Of a stretch of 64,000 bases of DNA, positions 35,331-46,057 are shown piece after piece (the stretch's first letter is position 1; each line of letters opens with the position of its first letter). The translations under genes and the position numbers were made by a program. This stretch comes from Streptococcus tangpeifui (lineage in GTDB: Bacteria > Bacillota > Bacilli > Lactobacillales > Streptococcaceae), in the NCBI RefSeq assembly GCF_011038795.1, contig NZ_JAAKDU010000001.1:62001-126000 (forward strand), in the 5' to 3' direction. Below the pieces are notes generated by a model. The model worked only from the letters and a program-made list of their open reading frames with translations, did no database searches and had not been told where the DNA came from.

Positions 35331-36277
35331 TTAGGAAGTACATACAAGAATACGGCCTTTGGTACTTGATTTATGGCCTTATAGCTGGTCTGTTTTGTCT
35401 AACTTTTTGGCTCTATCACCTGCCTTTGGAGTATTTTATCAATAGTCTGGCTTTAAATATCGTTATTTTGTTAGGGTTTAGTCTCTGGCTTTATGCCCAT
35501 TTTTATAGTAAGCTACAACAACTAAATAATACTACAATTAATTTTGAGCCGGCGGATTTTAAAAGATGGCAGTCTCCTAGTGATCGAGCCTATCAGGCGA
35601 TTATCGCTGATTTAAAGGCCAAAGAGGCTGAGATTTTATTGGATGCGGCTCAAGAACGCAATCGGTTGGAATCTATGATAAAAATGTGGTCCCATCAGAT
35701 GAAAGTTCCTATCTCTGCCTTATCGTTCATGGCTCAAACCCAGCAGCTGGACAAGAGTGAAGTCGAGCAGCAGCTTCAACGATTGCAGCACTATCTCAAT
35801 ACCTTACTGGCCTACCTTAAATTCAGCCGGCATAATGATGACTTTCGCTTTGAACTTATCTCGGCGCGTGAGATAGCTGTCGATCTTGTTAAGAGCTATC
35901 GGACACTCTGTCTTTCTAAAAATCTATCGGTGTCCATTGAGGGTGATTGGCAGATCAAGACAGATAAAAAATGGCTGACTTTTGCCCTAGCTCAGATCCT
36001 GGACAATGCTATTAAATATTCTCAGGACAATAGCCAAATCAGATTTATAATGACTGATCAAGGGGTGACAATCAGTGATCAAGGTATAGGTATTTTACAA
36101 GAAGATTTGCCAAGATTATTTGATGAAGGCTTTACCGGTTATAATGGGCATGAGCACCAAAAGGCCACTGGATTTGGTCTTTACATGACCAAGCAGATAT
36201 TAGACAGTCTAGGGCTTTCTATCCGAATAACCAGCCAAGTCGGTCAGGGAACCAGTGTCAGAATTACAAAATCATAG
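35327..36277 (+). CDS. bceS: BceS-type histidine kinase
   Basis: 316 residues with two closely spaced membrane segments (about 12-30 and 38-58) and almost no extracellular loop, the 'intramembrane-sensing' build. The phospho-His is H123 in MWSHQMKVPI, and the catalytic domain has NAIKYS, ISDQGIGI and TGFGLYMTK. Such kinases sense drug through the BceAB transporter instead of directly. The start overlaps bceR by four bases (ATGA). Confidence 0.92.
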   Translation: MIRKYIQEYGLWYLIYGLIAGLFCLTFWLYHLPLEYFINSLALNIVILLGFSLWLYAHFYSKLQQLNNTTINFEPADFKRWQSPSDRAYQAIIADLKAKEAEILLDAAQERNRLESMIKMWSHQMKVPISALSFMAQTQQLDKSEVEQQLQRLQHYLNTLLAYLKFSRHNDDFRFELISAREIAVDLVKSYRTLCLSKNLSVSIEGDWQIKTDKKWLTFALAQILDNAIKYSQDNSQIRFIMTDQGVTISDQGIGILQEDLPRLFDEGFTGYNGHEHQKATGFGLYMTKQILDSLGLSIRITSQVGQGTSVRITKS

Positions 36278-36342
36278 TTCTATATCACAATGGCCAAGTC
36301 CTTGATTGCTAGTCAGTCAATCTTAGTTCTTAACATAATAAT

Positions 36343-36373
36343 AAAACCACCTGTTAAAAAGGTGGTTTTAAAT
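36343..36373. terminator. Terminator after bceS
   Basis: AAAACCACCT-GTTAAAA-AGGTGGTTTT, symmetric and able to act on both strands. Confidence 0.88.
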
Positions 36374-36415
36374 TTATTATGACTTCCAGCCAGTTTTCTA
36401 AAAGAGAAAAACAAA

Positions 36416-36445
36416 TAAACCACCCGTCAAGCGGGTGGCTATATT
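36416..36445 (-). terminator. Terminator after lysS
   Basis: CCACCCG-TCAAG-CGGGTGG stem. On the minus strand it is followed by TTTATTTGTTTTT, directly after the lysS stop. Confidence 0.82.
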
Positions 36446-36449
36446 CCTA

Positions 36450-38057
<1,608 letters not shown>

Positions 38058-38078
38058 CTAAGAAAATAGGGAAATAGG

Positions 38079-38108
38079 TTGACAATGTTTTTGAAATTTT
38101 AATATAAT
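38079..38108 (+). promoter_or_regulatory. Promoter of the LysM-protein gene
   Basis: TTGACA at 38079-38084 and TATAAT at 38103-38108 with an 18-base spacer, leaving a leader of about 95 bases. Confidence 0.7.
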
Positions 38109-38210
38109 ATAAGTAAATAAATTGAAATATTTCTAATATTTATTATTTTTTGTTTTCTTGTCTTTATTATCGATGAAAGGCAGGAAAAGATAGTTTTGGG
38201 AGGATTATCA

Positions 38211-39347
38211 ATGCGTAAAAAAGAAGTTCTGGGTTGTGCTCTGATGATGAGTGCTCTCGTTTTGCCAATGTCTGTAGAAGCTAAGGCGGCTGCCAATAGC
38301 TTTTATGACAATCAAACCAACGCTCAGCGGGCAGATATTACTAATTGGGTGGCTAGTACGCCAACACAGATTAGTCAAAATATGTCATCGCAAAAGATCA
38401 ATGTGAATCATCTAGATGGTGAACGTTATATTATCCAATGGGGTGATACCCTCTGGGGCATTTCACAAGCGACAGGTATTTCTGTTCAAAAATTGGCCTA
38501 CGATAACCACATTGCTAATGTTGACTTGATCTATGCTGGAGATATCCTGATTCTCAAGCGTGATGGTCAAGTACCAGCGGAATATCATTATAAAGGTTCT
38601 GGACACTATGTTGCCCAGACTTCGATTACTATTAATTTCAGTTATCAAGACAATAACACCATTGTTATTGTCAATAATACCTCATTCTATGAAGATAACC
38701 ATATCGAACATACCTATCCTATTGTAGAAAAAGGTCGTAGTACTTCTTCATCTGAGGTAGAAAAAAATGAATCATCATCAAATAACCAAGACAATAGTAC
38801 TACTTCATCTGCTAAAAAATCTGCTAAAGTAGAACGTGGTCAGTCAGAAAAAGATGAGACTTTAGACAATGAAACTTATCAGGATGCTGTTCAAAATGAG
38901 TTAAATGCGTTGCTTGATGATGGAATTAATTTCCTTCCACATAATTCAGGAGCTGATACGGCCAGTCGAACTAATGAATTGGAAGAGGAAGAACTCTATG
39001 CTCAAGATCAAACTGTAACTGTTAGTGACATCGCTTCTACGAACAAAGGTGCTAAAGCAGTGGCTCAAGCTATTTATGAACAGTTGAATAAAGATGGCTA
39101 TCTAGGAAATTTGGTAGACGCTAGAGAAGTTCAACTGCATATTATGCAAGATGGCCAATCAACAATTAGTTTCAATGTTAGTGTCTACAATGAATCTGAG
39201 GAATCTGAAGAATCTGACGATAGTTCATCAAGCAGTAGCAAGGATAGTGAGGCTTCTGACAACAGTACAGATACTGATAATTATTCTTCAGATTCCAGTC
39301 AAACAGACTCACCGGATTCTGTTACGGAATTCAGCGAAGACGATTAG
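38211..39347 (+). CDS. Secreted LysM-domain protein
   Basis: 378 residues from the ATG at 38211, after TTGGGAGGATTATCA. A signal peptide of about 27-30 residues ends near VEAKAAA. One LysM domain (about residues 68-112: RYIIQWGDTLWGIS ... DLIYAGDILIL) should bind peptidoglycan. The rest is low-complexity, rich in Ser, Glu, Asp and Thr, with a very acidic Ser-rich C-terminal 60 residues and no LPXTG anchor. No catalytic domain is recognisable. It is probably wall-associated, of unknown role, and likely co-transcribed with the next gene. Confidence 0.82.
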   Translation: MRKKEVLGCALMMSALVLPMSVEAKAAANSFYDNQTNAQRADITNWVASTPTQISQNMSSQKINVNHLDGERYIIQWGDTLWGISQATGISVQKLAYDNHIANVDLIYAGDILILKRDGQVPAEYHYKGSGHYVAQTSITINFSYQDNNTIVIVNNTSFYEDNHIEHTYPIVEKGRSTSSSEVEKNESSSNNQDNSTTSSAKKSAKVERGQSEKDETLDNETYQDAVQNELNALLDDGINFLPHNSGADTASRTNELEEEELYAQDQTVTVSDIASTNKGAKAVAQAIYEQLNKDGYLGNLVDAREVQLHIMQDGQSTISFNVSVYNESEESEESDDSSSSSSKDSEASDNSTDTDNYSSDSSQTDSPDSVTEFSEDD

Positions 39348-39368
39348 TAAAAGAGAATGGGAGAAATG

Positions 39369-39851
39369 ATGACAAAACGTAAATTGATATCCATCCTAGT
39401 TGTATTACTTTTAGCCTGTATTATTGGGGGTGGTAGTTTTTACTATTATGCTAGCCACCATGTTGAAAAGATGATTTCAGGCCATGCCTATCAATATTCT
39501 AGTAAACTCAATGGCAAGGATAATAATCGGACCATGTATGTTACTTTTTCAGAAAATAGCGATAAGGCAATTGTAACTCAAGATAAATCAGAAGCACTAA
39601 AAGCTACACGAAGCAGTGGACAATTCGAGCAGGTCTATAAGGAACAGAGTAAAAATGCTAGTTGGAAATACAAGGCCAGTGATAATAAACTAACTTTGGG
39701 TAAGGTTGAAGGAAATCAACTTTCCCAATGGCAATATAATAATGTGTTGGCCTTTGGTAAACATTTTAGCTCTAGTAATTTTACTTATCAAATTGCCAAG
39801 GCGGGTCAAGGTCAAGTCAAACAAAAGATGATTTTTAAACAGATTGACTAG
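39369..39851 (+). CDS. Membrane-anchored protein of unknown function
   Basis: 160 residues from the ATG at 39369, five bases after GGGAG; two earlier ATGs in frame are too close to or upstream of the RBS. One N-terminal hydrophobic segment (about residues 5-27) contains a Cys not in a convincing lipobox. A soluble extracytoplasmic part follows, with several predicted strands (YVTFSENSDKAIV, WKYKASDNKLTLGKV). I do not recognise the family. It begins 21 bases after the LysM gene stop, so the two are probably one operon. Confidence 0.65.
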   Translation: MTKRKLISILVVLLLACIIGGGSFYYYASHHVEKMISGHAYQYSSKLNGKDNNRTMYVTFSENSDKAIVTQDKSEALKATRSSGQFEQVYKEQSKNASWKYKASDNKLTLGKVEGNQLSQWQYNNVLAFGKHFSSSNFTYQIAKAGQGQVKQKMIFKQID

Positions 39852-39906
39852 TATTAGAAGCGTTAGAGACATGGCTTCCAATGTTGCTATACATAATGTT
39901 TTTTAC

Positions 39907-39944
39907 AAGAACTTAGTTTTGTGATGAAAACTAAGTTCTTTTTG
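39907..39944 (+). terminator. Intrinsic terminator
   Basis: AAGAACTTAGTTTT and AAAACTAAGTTCTT form a perfect 14-bp stem around GTGATG, followed by Ts. Confidence 0.95.
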
Positions 39945-40044
39945 ATTAGAAGGTAGAATGGCAATATTTGCCTGAAACAAAGCATTAATGAGGTCTTGTC
40001 TGTAGTTTGTCGACTATGTTACAATAAGGGCAAGTATGATTACT

Positions 40045-40160
40045 TAAACACGTCTACACTCCTGTGATAAAAGGCTTATCGTCCCTGAGTCCTTAGGGGG
40101 GCACCATCAGATTCTCCATTTTCTTTGGAGTGCTTTACGTTTAGTACCTTATGAAAGGAA
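40045..40160 (+). other. Leader repeat unit, third copy
   Basis: TTAAACACGTCTACACTCCTGTG at the left and ACCTTATGAAAGGA at the right parallel the units at 16698-17062 in sequence order and length (about 115 bases). In between are GTCCCTGAGTCCTTAGG and ATTCTCC, comparable to GAGTCCTCCTAGAATCCTTAG in the 16.9 kb unit. It forms the 5' untranslated region of the next gene. A shared structured RNA is possible. Confidence 0.45.
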
Positions 40161-40168
40161 AGTTATTG

Positions 40169-40900
40169 ATGAAAAAATTAAGTCAGAAAGAGCTGGAATG
40201 GATTGCAGCTTTTGAAGAAATCAATCATCGCAAACCGACGCCCAAAGAGGTTCAGGAAGCCTTTGCGAATCAGCAAAAGCAGGGTTCAAGTCAGGCTAAG
40301 ACTGCCTCTAGTGATCGTAAGAATAAGCGTCAGCTGGCGCTCAGTCTGCTGATTTTTGTCTTATTAATTGTTATCGCAGTGTTGGTTTTTCAATTAAGGC
40401 AAGAGAAGTCCCAGCCTGTCCGCACTCAACAGACTAGTCAGAGAGATAGCCGTGTCAGCAAATCTCGCTCATCATCAAAGCCCTCGTCCTCTTCTAGTCA
40501 GAGTTCTTCCTCAGGTCAATCCTCCCATTCTTCCTCAGGAGCTGATCATCAAAACGCGAAATCCCAGTACTGGAATTCTAACAAGGCCAGTCAGTTGGCA
40601 GACTTTATGGATTCCTGGGGTAGACAGATGAAGCAGCCCAACTACCAGAAAATAGCGGTTGAACTCCCAGTCTATTGGCAGGATGGCAGCAAACTTAGCA
40701 GTGATGAGACAATTGTGGATGCTTATGAGTATTGGTACGGTAACGGTACCAGCGTCCATCGCTACATTTTTGTGATCAGTGCTTCTGGTGAACCTAAGGT
40801 TCTCTACTCGCAAGATACCAATGGTGACCGTTATGTTGTTAAGGAAACGGAAAACCAAGAGCTAAAAACTGGTTTTAGCGATATTGTGACTGGCGATTAG
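40169..40900 (+). CDS. Membrane-anchored DUF4767-type protein
   Basis: 243 residues from the ATG at 40169 (RBS AAAGGAAAG). There is a short cytoplasmic N-terminus with a QKELEWIAAFEEINHRKPTPKEVQEA segment, then one membrane span (about residues 58-77), then a Ser-rich linker of about 40 residues, then a globular domain starting SQYWNSNKASQLADFMDSWGRQMKQP. That start is characteristic of DUF4767, found in secreted proteins of lactic acid bacteria. Function unknown. Confidence 0.72.
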   Translation: MKKLSQKELEWIAAFEEINHRKPTPKEVQEAFANQQKQGSSQAKTASSDRKNKRQLALSLLIFVLLIVIAVLVFQLRQEKSQPVRTQQTSQRDSRVSKSRSSSKPSSSSSQSSSSGQSSHSSSGADHQNAKSQYWNSNKASQLADFMDSWGRQMKQPNYQKIAVELPVYWQDGSKLSSDETIVDAYEYWYGNGTSVHRYIFVISASGEPKVLYSQDTNGDRYVVKETENQELKTGFSDIVTGD

Positions 40901-40961
40901 CGTTTGTCATTCTGCCCAAAAGATAGTATAATTTTTGGGAAATAAAATCGAAAGGTCTATC

Positions 40962-41867
40962 ATGATTACTTCTATTGTTTTTGACGTTGATGATACGATT
41001 TATGATCAGCAAGCTCCCTATCGTCTGGCTATAGAGCAGTGTTTTCCAGACTTTGATATGAGCCAAATAAACCAAGCTTATATCAGGTTCCGTCATTATT
41101 CTGATATCGGTTTTCCTCGTGTTATGGCTGGGGAATGGACAACAGAATATTTCCGTTTCTGGCGCTGCAAGGAGACCCTCTTAGAATTTGGCTACCGCGA
41201 AATAGATGAAGCAGCAGGCAGCCACTTCCAAGAAGTGTACGAGCACGAATTAGAAAATATCACCATGTTGGACGAAATGCGGATGACCCTTGATTTTCTA
41301 AAGGAAAAAGGGGTTACTATGGGAATCATCACCAATGGTCCAACCGAGCATCAGCTCAAGAAAGTCCGCAAGTTAGGTCTCTATGATTATATTGAGCCGG
41401 GGCACGTTCTCGTTAGTCAGGCCACAGGCTTCCAAAAACCTGAGAAGGAAATTTTTAATCTGGCAGCAGAGCAATTCGGGATGAATCCCGCCACCACTCT
41501 TTACGTCGGTGATTCCTATGACAATGATGTGGTTGGTGCTAAGGCCAGTGGTTGGCAGGCCATGTGGTTCAACCACCGTGGTAGAAAGCTTAAGACAGGG
41601 ACTAAGCCTGTCTATGATGTAGCTATTGATAGCTTTGAGCAACTTTTTGGGGCAGTGAAAATCCTCTTTGACCTTCCTAACAGCAAGTTCTTCTTTGATG
41701 CTAATGACACAGAAAATCCTGTTCTGAAGATGGGAATCGAAAACGGCTTGATGATGGCAGCAGAGCGACTTTTAGAGAGCAATATGAGTGTGGATAAGGT
41801 GGTTATTCTTCTGCGCTTGAGCAAGCAGCAAGAACGAGTATTGCGAATGAAATATGCCTTACGATAA
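40962..41867 (+). CDS. HAD-superfamily hydrolase with C-terminal extension
   Basis: 301 residues from the ATG at 40962 (RBS GAAAGG). The HAD motifs are FDVDDTIYD (nucleophile Asp and general acid Asp), GIITNGP, and the late KPEKEIF...YVGDSYDNDVVGAKASGW. About 75 residues follow the HAD domain (from FDLPNSKFFFDAND), an addition with no recognisable fold. The substrate is unknown. The separate extension ends in a basic segment and might regulate or localise the enzyme. Confidence 0.82.
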   Translation: MITSIVFDVDDTIYDQQAPYRLAIEQCFPDFDMSQINQAYIRFRHYSDIGFPRVMAGEWTTEYFRFWRCKETLLEFGYREIDEAAGSHFQEVYEHELENITMLDEMRMTLDFLKEKGVTMGIITNGPTEHQLKKVRKLGLYDYIEPGHVLVSQATGFQKPEKEIFNLAAEQFGMNPATTLYVGDSYDNDVVGAKASGWQAMWFNHRGRKLKTGTKPVYDVAIDSFEQLFGAVKILFDLPNSKFFFDANDTENPVLKMGIENGLMMAAERLLESNMSVDKVVILLRLSKQQERVLRMKYALR

Positions 41868-41881
41868 TAAAAAATATAGAA

Positions 41882-41920
41882 AAAGCCAAACTTGGAAATG
41901 TCTCAAGCTTGGCTTTTTTG
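41882..41920 (+). terminator. Intrinsic terminator
   Basis: AAGCCAA-A-CTTG pairs with CAAG-C-TTGGCTTTTTT around GAAATGTCT. Confidence 0.85.
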
Positions 41921-42139
41921 CCTGTTTTGATAGGTCAGTTCCTGTACCCGACAGTCAGTAATAAAATCCTATCAAGGGTAGGGTTATTAGAGTGGATAAG
42001 GCCTCAAGTTGTCTTCTTATTTTGAGATGAGATGACTCAATATTGACGACGGCTTTAGAGTAAGGGAGATAGATGGCATAGTGCTTCCTTGTTAGTCACC
42101 AGCTGCTTTTGTCAGCGAGATAAGAATGGTTTTGAGCCT

Positions 42140-42790
42140 TTATTCCGCTGCTTGCTCCCACTTTTTGGAGAGGTGGCGGGAATAACTAGAAATACTGAAG
42201 TTAATTAAGAAGTAAAGAGCGGTGATGGTAAGGTAGAGTGCGAAAATTTGGCTGGTTTCAAAATATTTCCCCATCAGGATCTGACTTTTTCCGAAGAGGT
42301 CTTGGAGAGCGATAACCGAGTAGAGAAAGCTGGTATCCTTAACAACGGTAACAAACTGAGAGATGATTGAAGGCAGCATTTTGCGGATAGCCTGTGGCAA
42401 AACGATAATTCGTAAGACCTGAAACTGAGTCAATCCTTGTGAAAGGCCAGCTTCTGTTTGCCCACGGTCAATGGCATTGAGTCCTCCGCGGATAATTTCT
42501 GCCAAGGCAGCCGAAGTGAAGATGGTAAAGGCTGTAATCCCTGCCGCTGTCGCTTGAAGTTGGAAAACCAAGAAAACGATAAAAATCCAGAGAAGATTAG
42601 GAACATTGCGGACAAATTCAATGTAGATGCTGGCAATCAGCTTTAAAGCAGTATTTTTACTATTACGCATGACAGCCAAAATCATCCCAAAGATAGTCGA
42701 GAGAACAATGATGATAAAGGCCAGATAAATGGTTGTCCAGAGACCTTGGGCGAGGAATTTTAAGTTGTAAGGTGCAAATAATTCAGACAT
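42140..42790 (-). CDS. glnP: Glutamine/glutamate ABC transporter permease
   Basis: 216 residues with about five membrane segments. The HisM-type EAA loop is EAGLSQGLTQFQVLRIIVLPQAIRKMLP. Last gene of a four-gene minus-strand operon (ATPase, binding protein, two permeases), matching the glnQHMP arrangement of S. mutans beside vicRKX. That operon imports glutamate/glutamine. Which of the two permeases is glnM and which is glnP is assigned by order and is uncertain. Confidence 0.82.
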   Translation of the reverse strand: MSELFAPYNLKFLAQGLWTTIYLAFIIIVLSTIFGMILAVMRNSKNTALKLIASIYIEFVRNVPNLLWIFIVFLVFQLQATAAGITAFTIFTSAALAEIIRGGLNAIDRGQTEAGLSQGLTQFQVLRIIVLPQAIRKMLPSIISQFVTVVKDTSFLYSVIALQDLFGKSQILMGKYFETSQIFALYLTITALYFLINFSISSYSRHLSKKWEQAAE

Positions 42791-42805
42791 AAGTTTTCCT
42801 CCTCC

Positions 42806-43510
42806 CTATAAATCATAAGCTTTCTTATTAGCTTCTTCAACATGCCTGCCCCAGGTGGCAACGGGAAAGCACACAATGAAATAAAGCAGGGCAGCTCCTG
42901 CAAAGGCAGGAATATAGTTAGTTGTTTCGTAGGCCCAAGCTTTGGCAGTAAACATGATATCTGCCCCTGAGATAATCGCTACTGTCGCTGTATTTTTAAT
43001 TAAATTGACGACTTGGTTAATCATCGGTGGAATGATGATCCGAATGGCTTGAGGTAGGATAATCATAGACATGGTTTCGCGGTAGGTAAACCCTTGAGAG
43101 AGAGCAGCTTCGGTTTGTCCTCTAGGAATAGATTCAATTCCCGAGCGGATGACTTCGGACATATAAGCTCCGGTATAGACGCCGACACAGATCACAGAAG
43201 TCCAGAAAGCTGGGACCTTGATGGCTCCATTGGTTAAAATGGAGAGTCCGTAGTAGACAAAGACAAAGTGAACCAGCAGGGGTGTATTTTGGAAAAGTTC
43301 TACATAAACACGAGCGATGGCCTTGGCTAACTTGTTGCGAGATGAAGACATAGCTCCGAAGACTAAACCAAGGACTAGAGCTAGCAAGAGGGCGCAAATG
43401 GCCATGCCTAAGGTGTAAAAGAAGCCTTTAGCAAATTGGCCAAAGTTGGCAAAGTAATCGGCCCAGCGTGAAAGGGCGTAAGGACTAGTTGTTGTCGTTA
43501 AAATAAACAT
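42806..43510 (-). CDS. glnM: Glutamine/glutamate ABC transporter permease
   Basis: 234 residues, five to six membrane segments. EAA loop EAALSQGFTYRETMSMIILPQAIRIIIPPM. It pairs with the permease just downstream to form the heterodimeric channel. Start ATG at 43510 with RBS AAAGGAGCTC upstream. Separated from the binding-protein gene by only 17 bases. Confidence 0.82.
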   Translation of the reverse strand: MFILTTTTSPYALSRWADYFANFGQFAKGFFYTLGMAICALLLALVLGLVFGAMSSSRNKLAKAIARVYVELFQNTPLLVHFVFVYYGLSILTNGAIKVPAFWTSVICVGVYTGAYMSEVIRSGIESIPRGQTEAALSQGFTYRETMSMIILPQAIRIIIPPMINQVVNLIKNTATVAIISGADIMFTAKAWAYETTNYIPAFAGAALLYFIVCFPVATWGRHVEEANKKAYDL

Positions 43511-43527
43511 AGACTCAGAGCTCCTTT

Positions 43528-44349
43528 CTACTTATTGTCAGGGCTGGCAGGCTTGAGGTTATACTTCTTATACAGCTTTTGCAGACTACCATCTTTTTGC
43601 CACTGGTCTAAGAGACCGTTGATGTATTGGGTGACTTGACTGTTTGATTTTTTGCTGGCAATCCCGTATTCCATGGTGTCAAAACCTTGATCAAGGATCT
43701 TGTTGTTTTTGCTGACATAACCTGTCAGAATAGACTTATCAACAGAGAAGGCGTCAACTCGGTAAGCTCGCAAGGCTGTAGCCAATTCAGGGTAGCTTCC
43801 TAGCTGAACATACTTGAATTTAATGCCATTATCAGAAGCAAAGGTTTCTAGGGAAGCCTTGGTTGTAGATCCTTGAGCGACACCGATCGTTTTTCCGTCC
43901 AAATTTTTGGGATTCTTGATACCAGAAGCCTTGTTGACTAAAAAGCCAATTTCATCATAATAGTAAGGCTTTGAAATACTGAAGTTAGCCTGGCGTTGGT
44001 CATTGATTGTGTAAGTGGCAATCATGATGTCAGTTTGACCATTATCCAGCAGAGCTTCTCGAGTTTGAGCCGTAACAGCTGTATATTGGACCTTAACACC
44101 TAAAGTATCAGCGATTTTCTTGGCAAGATCCACTTCCATACCGGTGTATTTATCTTTTTTAGAATCATAGTAACCAAAATTAGGAACGTCTTGTTTAACA
44201 CCGACTTTGAGAGCTCCTGAATTCTTAATTTTTTGTACTTGTGCTGGCAGTTTGCCTTGGGTGGCTGCCTGTGCTGAATTTCCCTTGAAAAGGGAAAAGC
44301 TTCCTAAAGCAAGTAGCAAGGTTGCCAGTATGAGGGGTATTTTTTTCAT
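43528..44349 (-). CDS. glnH: Glutamine/glutamate ABC transporter substrate-binding protein
   Basis: 273 residues, SBP_bac_3 fold: GALKVGVKQDVPNFGYYDSKKDKYTGMEVDLAKKIADTLG and TYTINDQRQANFSISKPYYYDEIGFLV. The signal peptide ends ...KGNSAQA-A and has no cysteine, so cleavage should be by type I peptidase. Most Gram-positive binding proteins are lipoproteins, so how this one stays at the surface is not evident. The ligand is probably glutamate or glutamine, judged from the locus. Confidence 0.85.
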   Translation of the reverse strand: MKKIPLILATLLLALGSFSLFKGNSAQAATQGKLPAQVQKIKNSGALKVGVKQDVPNFGYYDSKKDKYTGMEVDLAKKIADTLGVKVQYTAVTAQTREALLDNGQTDIMIATYTINDQRQANFSISKPYYYDEIGFLVNKASGIKNPKNLDGKTIGVAQGSTTKASLETFASDNGIKFKYVQLGSYPELATALRAYRVDAFSVDKSILTGYVSKNNKILDQGFDTMEYGIASKKSNSQVTQYINGLLDQWQKDGSLQKLYKKYNLKPASPDNK

Positions 44350-44362
44350 GTGTCATCCCTCC

Positions 44363-45127
44363 TTATTCAATAGAAACTTTTTCACTGGTATGGTTGATAA
44401 TCTTAGAAAGAAACTGTTTGGCGCGCGGTTCTTTTGGATGATCAAAGAAACCGTCCACATCAGTAGTATCTTCTAAAATTTCGCCATCAGCCATAAAGAT
44501 GATGCGGTCGGCTACACTGCGGGCAAAGCCCATTTCGTGGGTAACCACTACCATGTTCATCCCTTCCTTGGCCAAATTTTGCATGACAGCTAGAACATCC
44601 CCGATAGTTTCAGGGTCCAAGGCAGAGGTAGGTTCATCAAAGAGCAGGAGTTCAGGATTCATGGCTAGACCACGAGCGATAGCTACCCGTTGCTTTTGAC
44701 CACCGGACAGCATGCCTGGGTAAGAATCCTTGCGATCCCACATGTTAACATAGGTCAAGTATTGTTCAGCAATTTTCTCTGCTTCTTTTTTATCCATGCC
44801 TAAAACGCGAATAGGAGCCAATGTCACATTTTCTAGCACGGTCATGTGAGGATAAAGGTTGAAATGCTGAAAAACCATGCCGACTTCCTTGCGCAACTGT
44901 ACCAATTCCTTGTTAGACGCATGAGAAATTTCATGACCATTGACTTTGAGGCTGCCAGTTTCGATACTTTCCAAGGCATTCATAGTGCGAATGAGAGTTG
45001 ATTTTCCTGAACCAGAAGGCCCTAGCAAGACAACGACTTGTCCCTTTTCAATTTCAAGATTGATATGACGAAGGGCGTGGTAGTTACCATAGTATTTTTC
45101 TACATTTTTATATTCGATAAGTGCCAT
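44363..45127 (-). CDS. glnQ: Glutamine/glutamate ABC transporter ATPase
   Basis: 254 residues. Walker A is GPSGSGKST, the signature is [15 protein letters not shown], Walker B is [12 protein letters not shown], and the H-loop is [14 protein letters not shown]. This is the GlnQ/HisP subtype. First gene of the operon, divergent from vicR. RBS AAAGGAGGAATC lies before the ATG at 45127. A CodY-like site lies about 100 bases upstream. Confidence 0.9.
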   Translation of the reverse strand: MALIEYKNVEKYYGNYHALRHINLEIEKGQVVVLLGPSGSGKSTLIRTMNALESIETGSLKVNGHEISHASNKELVQLRKEVGMVFQHFNLYPHMTVLENVTLAPIRVLGMDKKEAEKIAEQYLTYVNMWDRKDSYPGMLSGGQKQRVAIARGLAMNPELLLFDEPTSALDPETIGDVLAVMQNLAKEGMNMVVVTHEMGFARSVADRIIFMADGEILEDTTDVDGFFDHPKEPRAKQFLSKIINHTSEKVSIE

Positions 45128-45224
45128 AGATTCCTCCTTTGACGAAGACGTTAGCTGATTTGAATTCCGATGTCAGAAAACCTAACGTGGTATAAATTTT
45201 ATCATAAGAAAGATTTCTTGTCAA

Positions 45225-45239
45225 TATTTTCAGAAAATT
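45225..45239. promoter_or_regulatory. CodY-box-like site between glnQ and vicR
   Basis: TATTTTCAGAAAATT matches the CodY consensus AATTTTCWGAAAATT at 14 of 15 positions. It sits in the 220-base divergent region and fits control of an amino-acid importer by CodY. Confidence 0.5.
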
Positions 45240-45299
45240 TATACAGACTTGAAATAGACTTGTAAACCCTTAGTATTTCTATTATTTCATGACTTTTGT

Positions 45300-45305
45300 T
45301 ATAAT
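45300..45305 (+). promoter_or_regulatory. vicR -10 box
   Basis: TATAAT about 45 bases before the vicR start; no good -35 is visible. Confidence 0.5.
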
Positions 45306-45349
45306 AAAGGATAAAATATCAATTAATTAGGAAAAAAGAGGTAAGAATG

Positions 45350-46057
45350 ATGAAAAAGATTCTTGTTGTCGACGATGAAAAGCCGATTTCAGATATTATT
45401 AAATTTAATTTAATTAAAGAAGGTTATGAGGTTGTCACTGCTTTTGATGGTAAGGAAGCCCTTAAGCAGTTTGAAAATGAAAAGCCAGATTTGATTATTT
45501 TAGATTGGATGCTGCCAGAATTGGAAGGGCTCGAAGTGGCTAAGGAGATTCGCAAGGGCAGTCATGTACCGATTATCATGCTGTCGGCTAAGGACAGTGA
45601 ATTTGATAAGGTTATCGGTCTGGAAATTGGTGCCGATGATTATGTCACTAAGCCATTTTCTAATCGTGAGCTTCTGGCTCGAATCAAGGCTCATTTGCGT
45701 CGAACTGAAACGATTGAAACGGCCGTCGCTGAGGAAAACAGTATTTCAGACAGTGAGCTCATTATTGGTGATTTGCAAATTGTTCCAGATGCCTTTGTTG
45801 CTAAAAAACGCGGTGAAGAATTGGAATTAACTCATCGTGAATTTGAGCTGCTCCATCATTTGGCGACTCATATCGGTCAAGTTATGACTCGGGAGCATTT
45901 ATTAGAAACGGTCTGGGGTTATGATTATTTTGGTGATGTCAGAACTGTTGATGTTACCATCCGCCGTCTCCGTGAAAAAATTGAGGATACCCCAAGCCGA
46001 CCAGAATATATTTTAACCCGTCGTGGCGTTGGTTATTATATGAAATCTTATGAATAA
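45350..46057 (+). CDS. vicR: Essential response regulator VicR (WalR)
   Basis: 235 residues from the second of two adjacent ATGs, eight bases after GAGG, giving the usual [14 protein letters not shown] start. Phospho-acceptor D52 (IILDWMLPE), Lys in [10 protein letters not shown], and an OmpR-type DNA-binding domain ending in [13 protein letters not shown] and RRGVGYYM. VicR controls cell-wall hydrolases and surface genes and is essential in most Firmicutes. The 3' end overlaps vicK by eight bases. Confidence 0.95.
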   Translation: MKKILVVDDEKPISDIIKFNLIKEGYEVVTAFDGKEALKQFENEKPDLIILDWMLPELEGLEVAKEIRKGSHVPIIMLSAKDSEFDKVIGLEIGADDYVTKPFSNRELLARIKAHLRRTETIETAVAEENSISDSELIIGDLQIVPDAFVAKKRGEELELTHREFELLHHLATHIGQVMTREHLLETVWGYDYFGDVRTVDVTIRRLREKIEDTPSRPEYILTRRGVGYYMKSYE

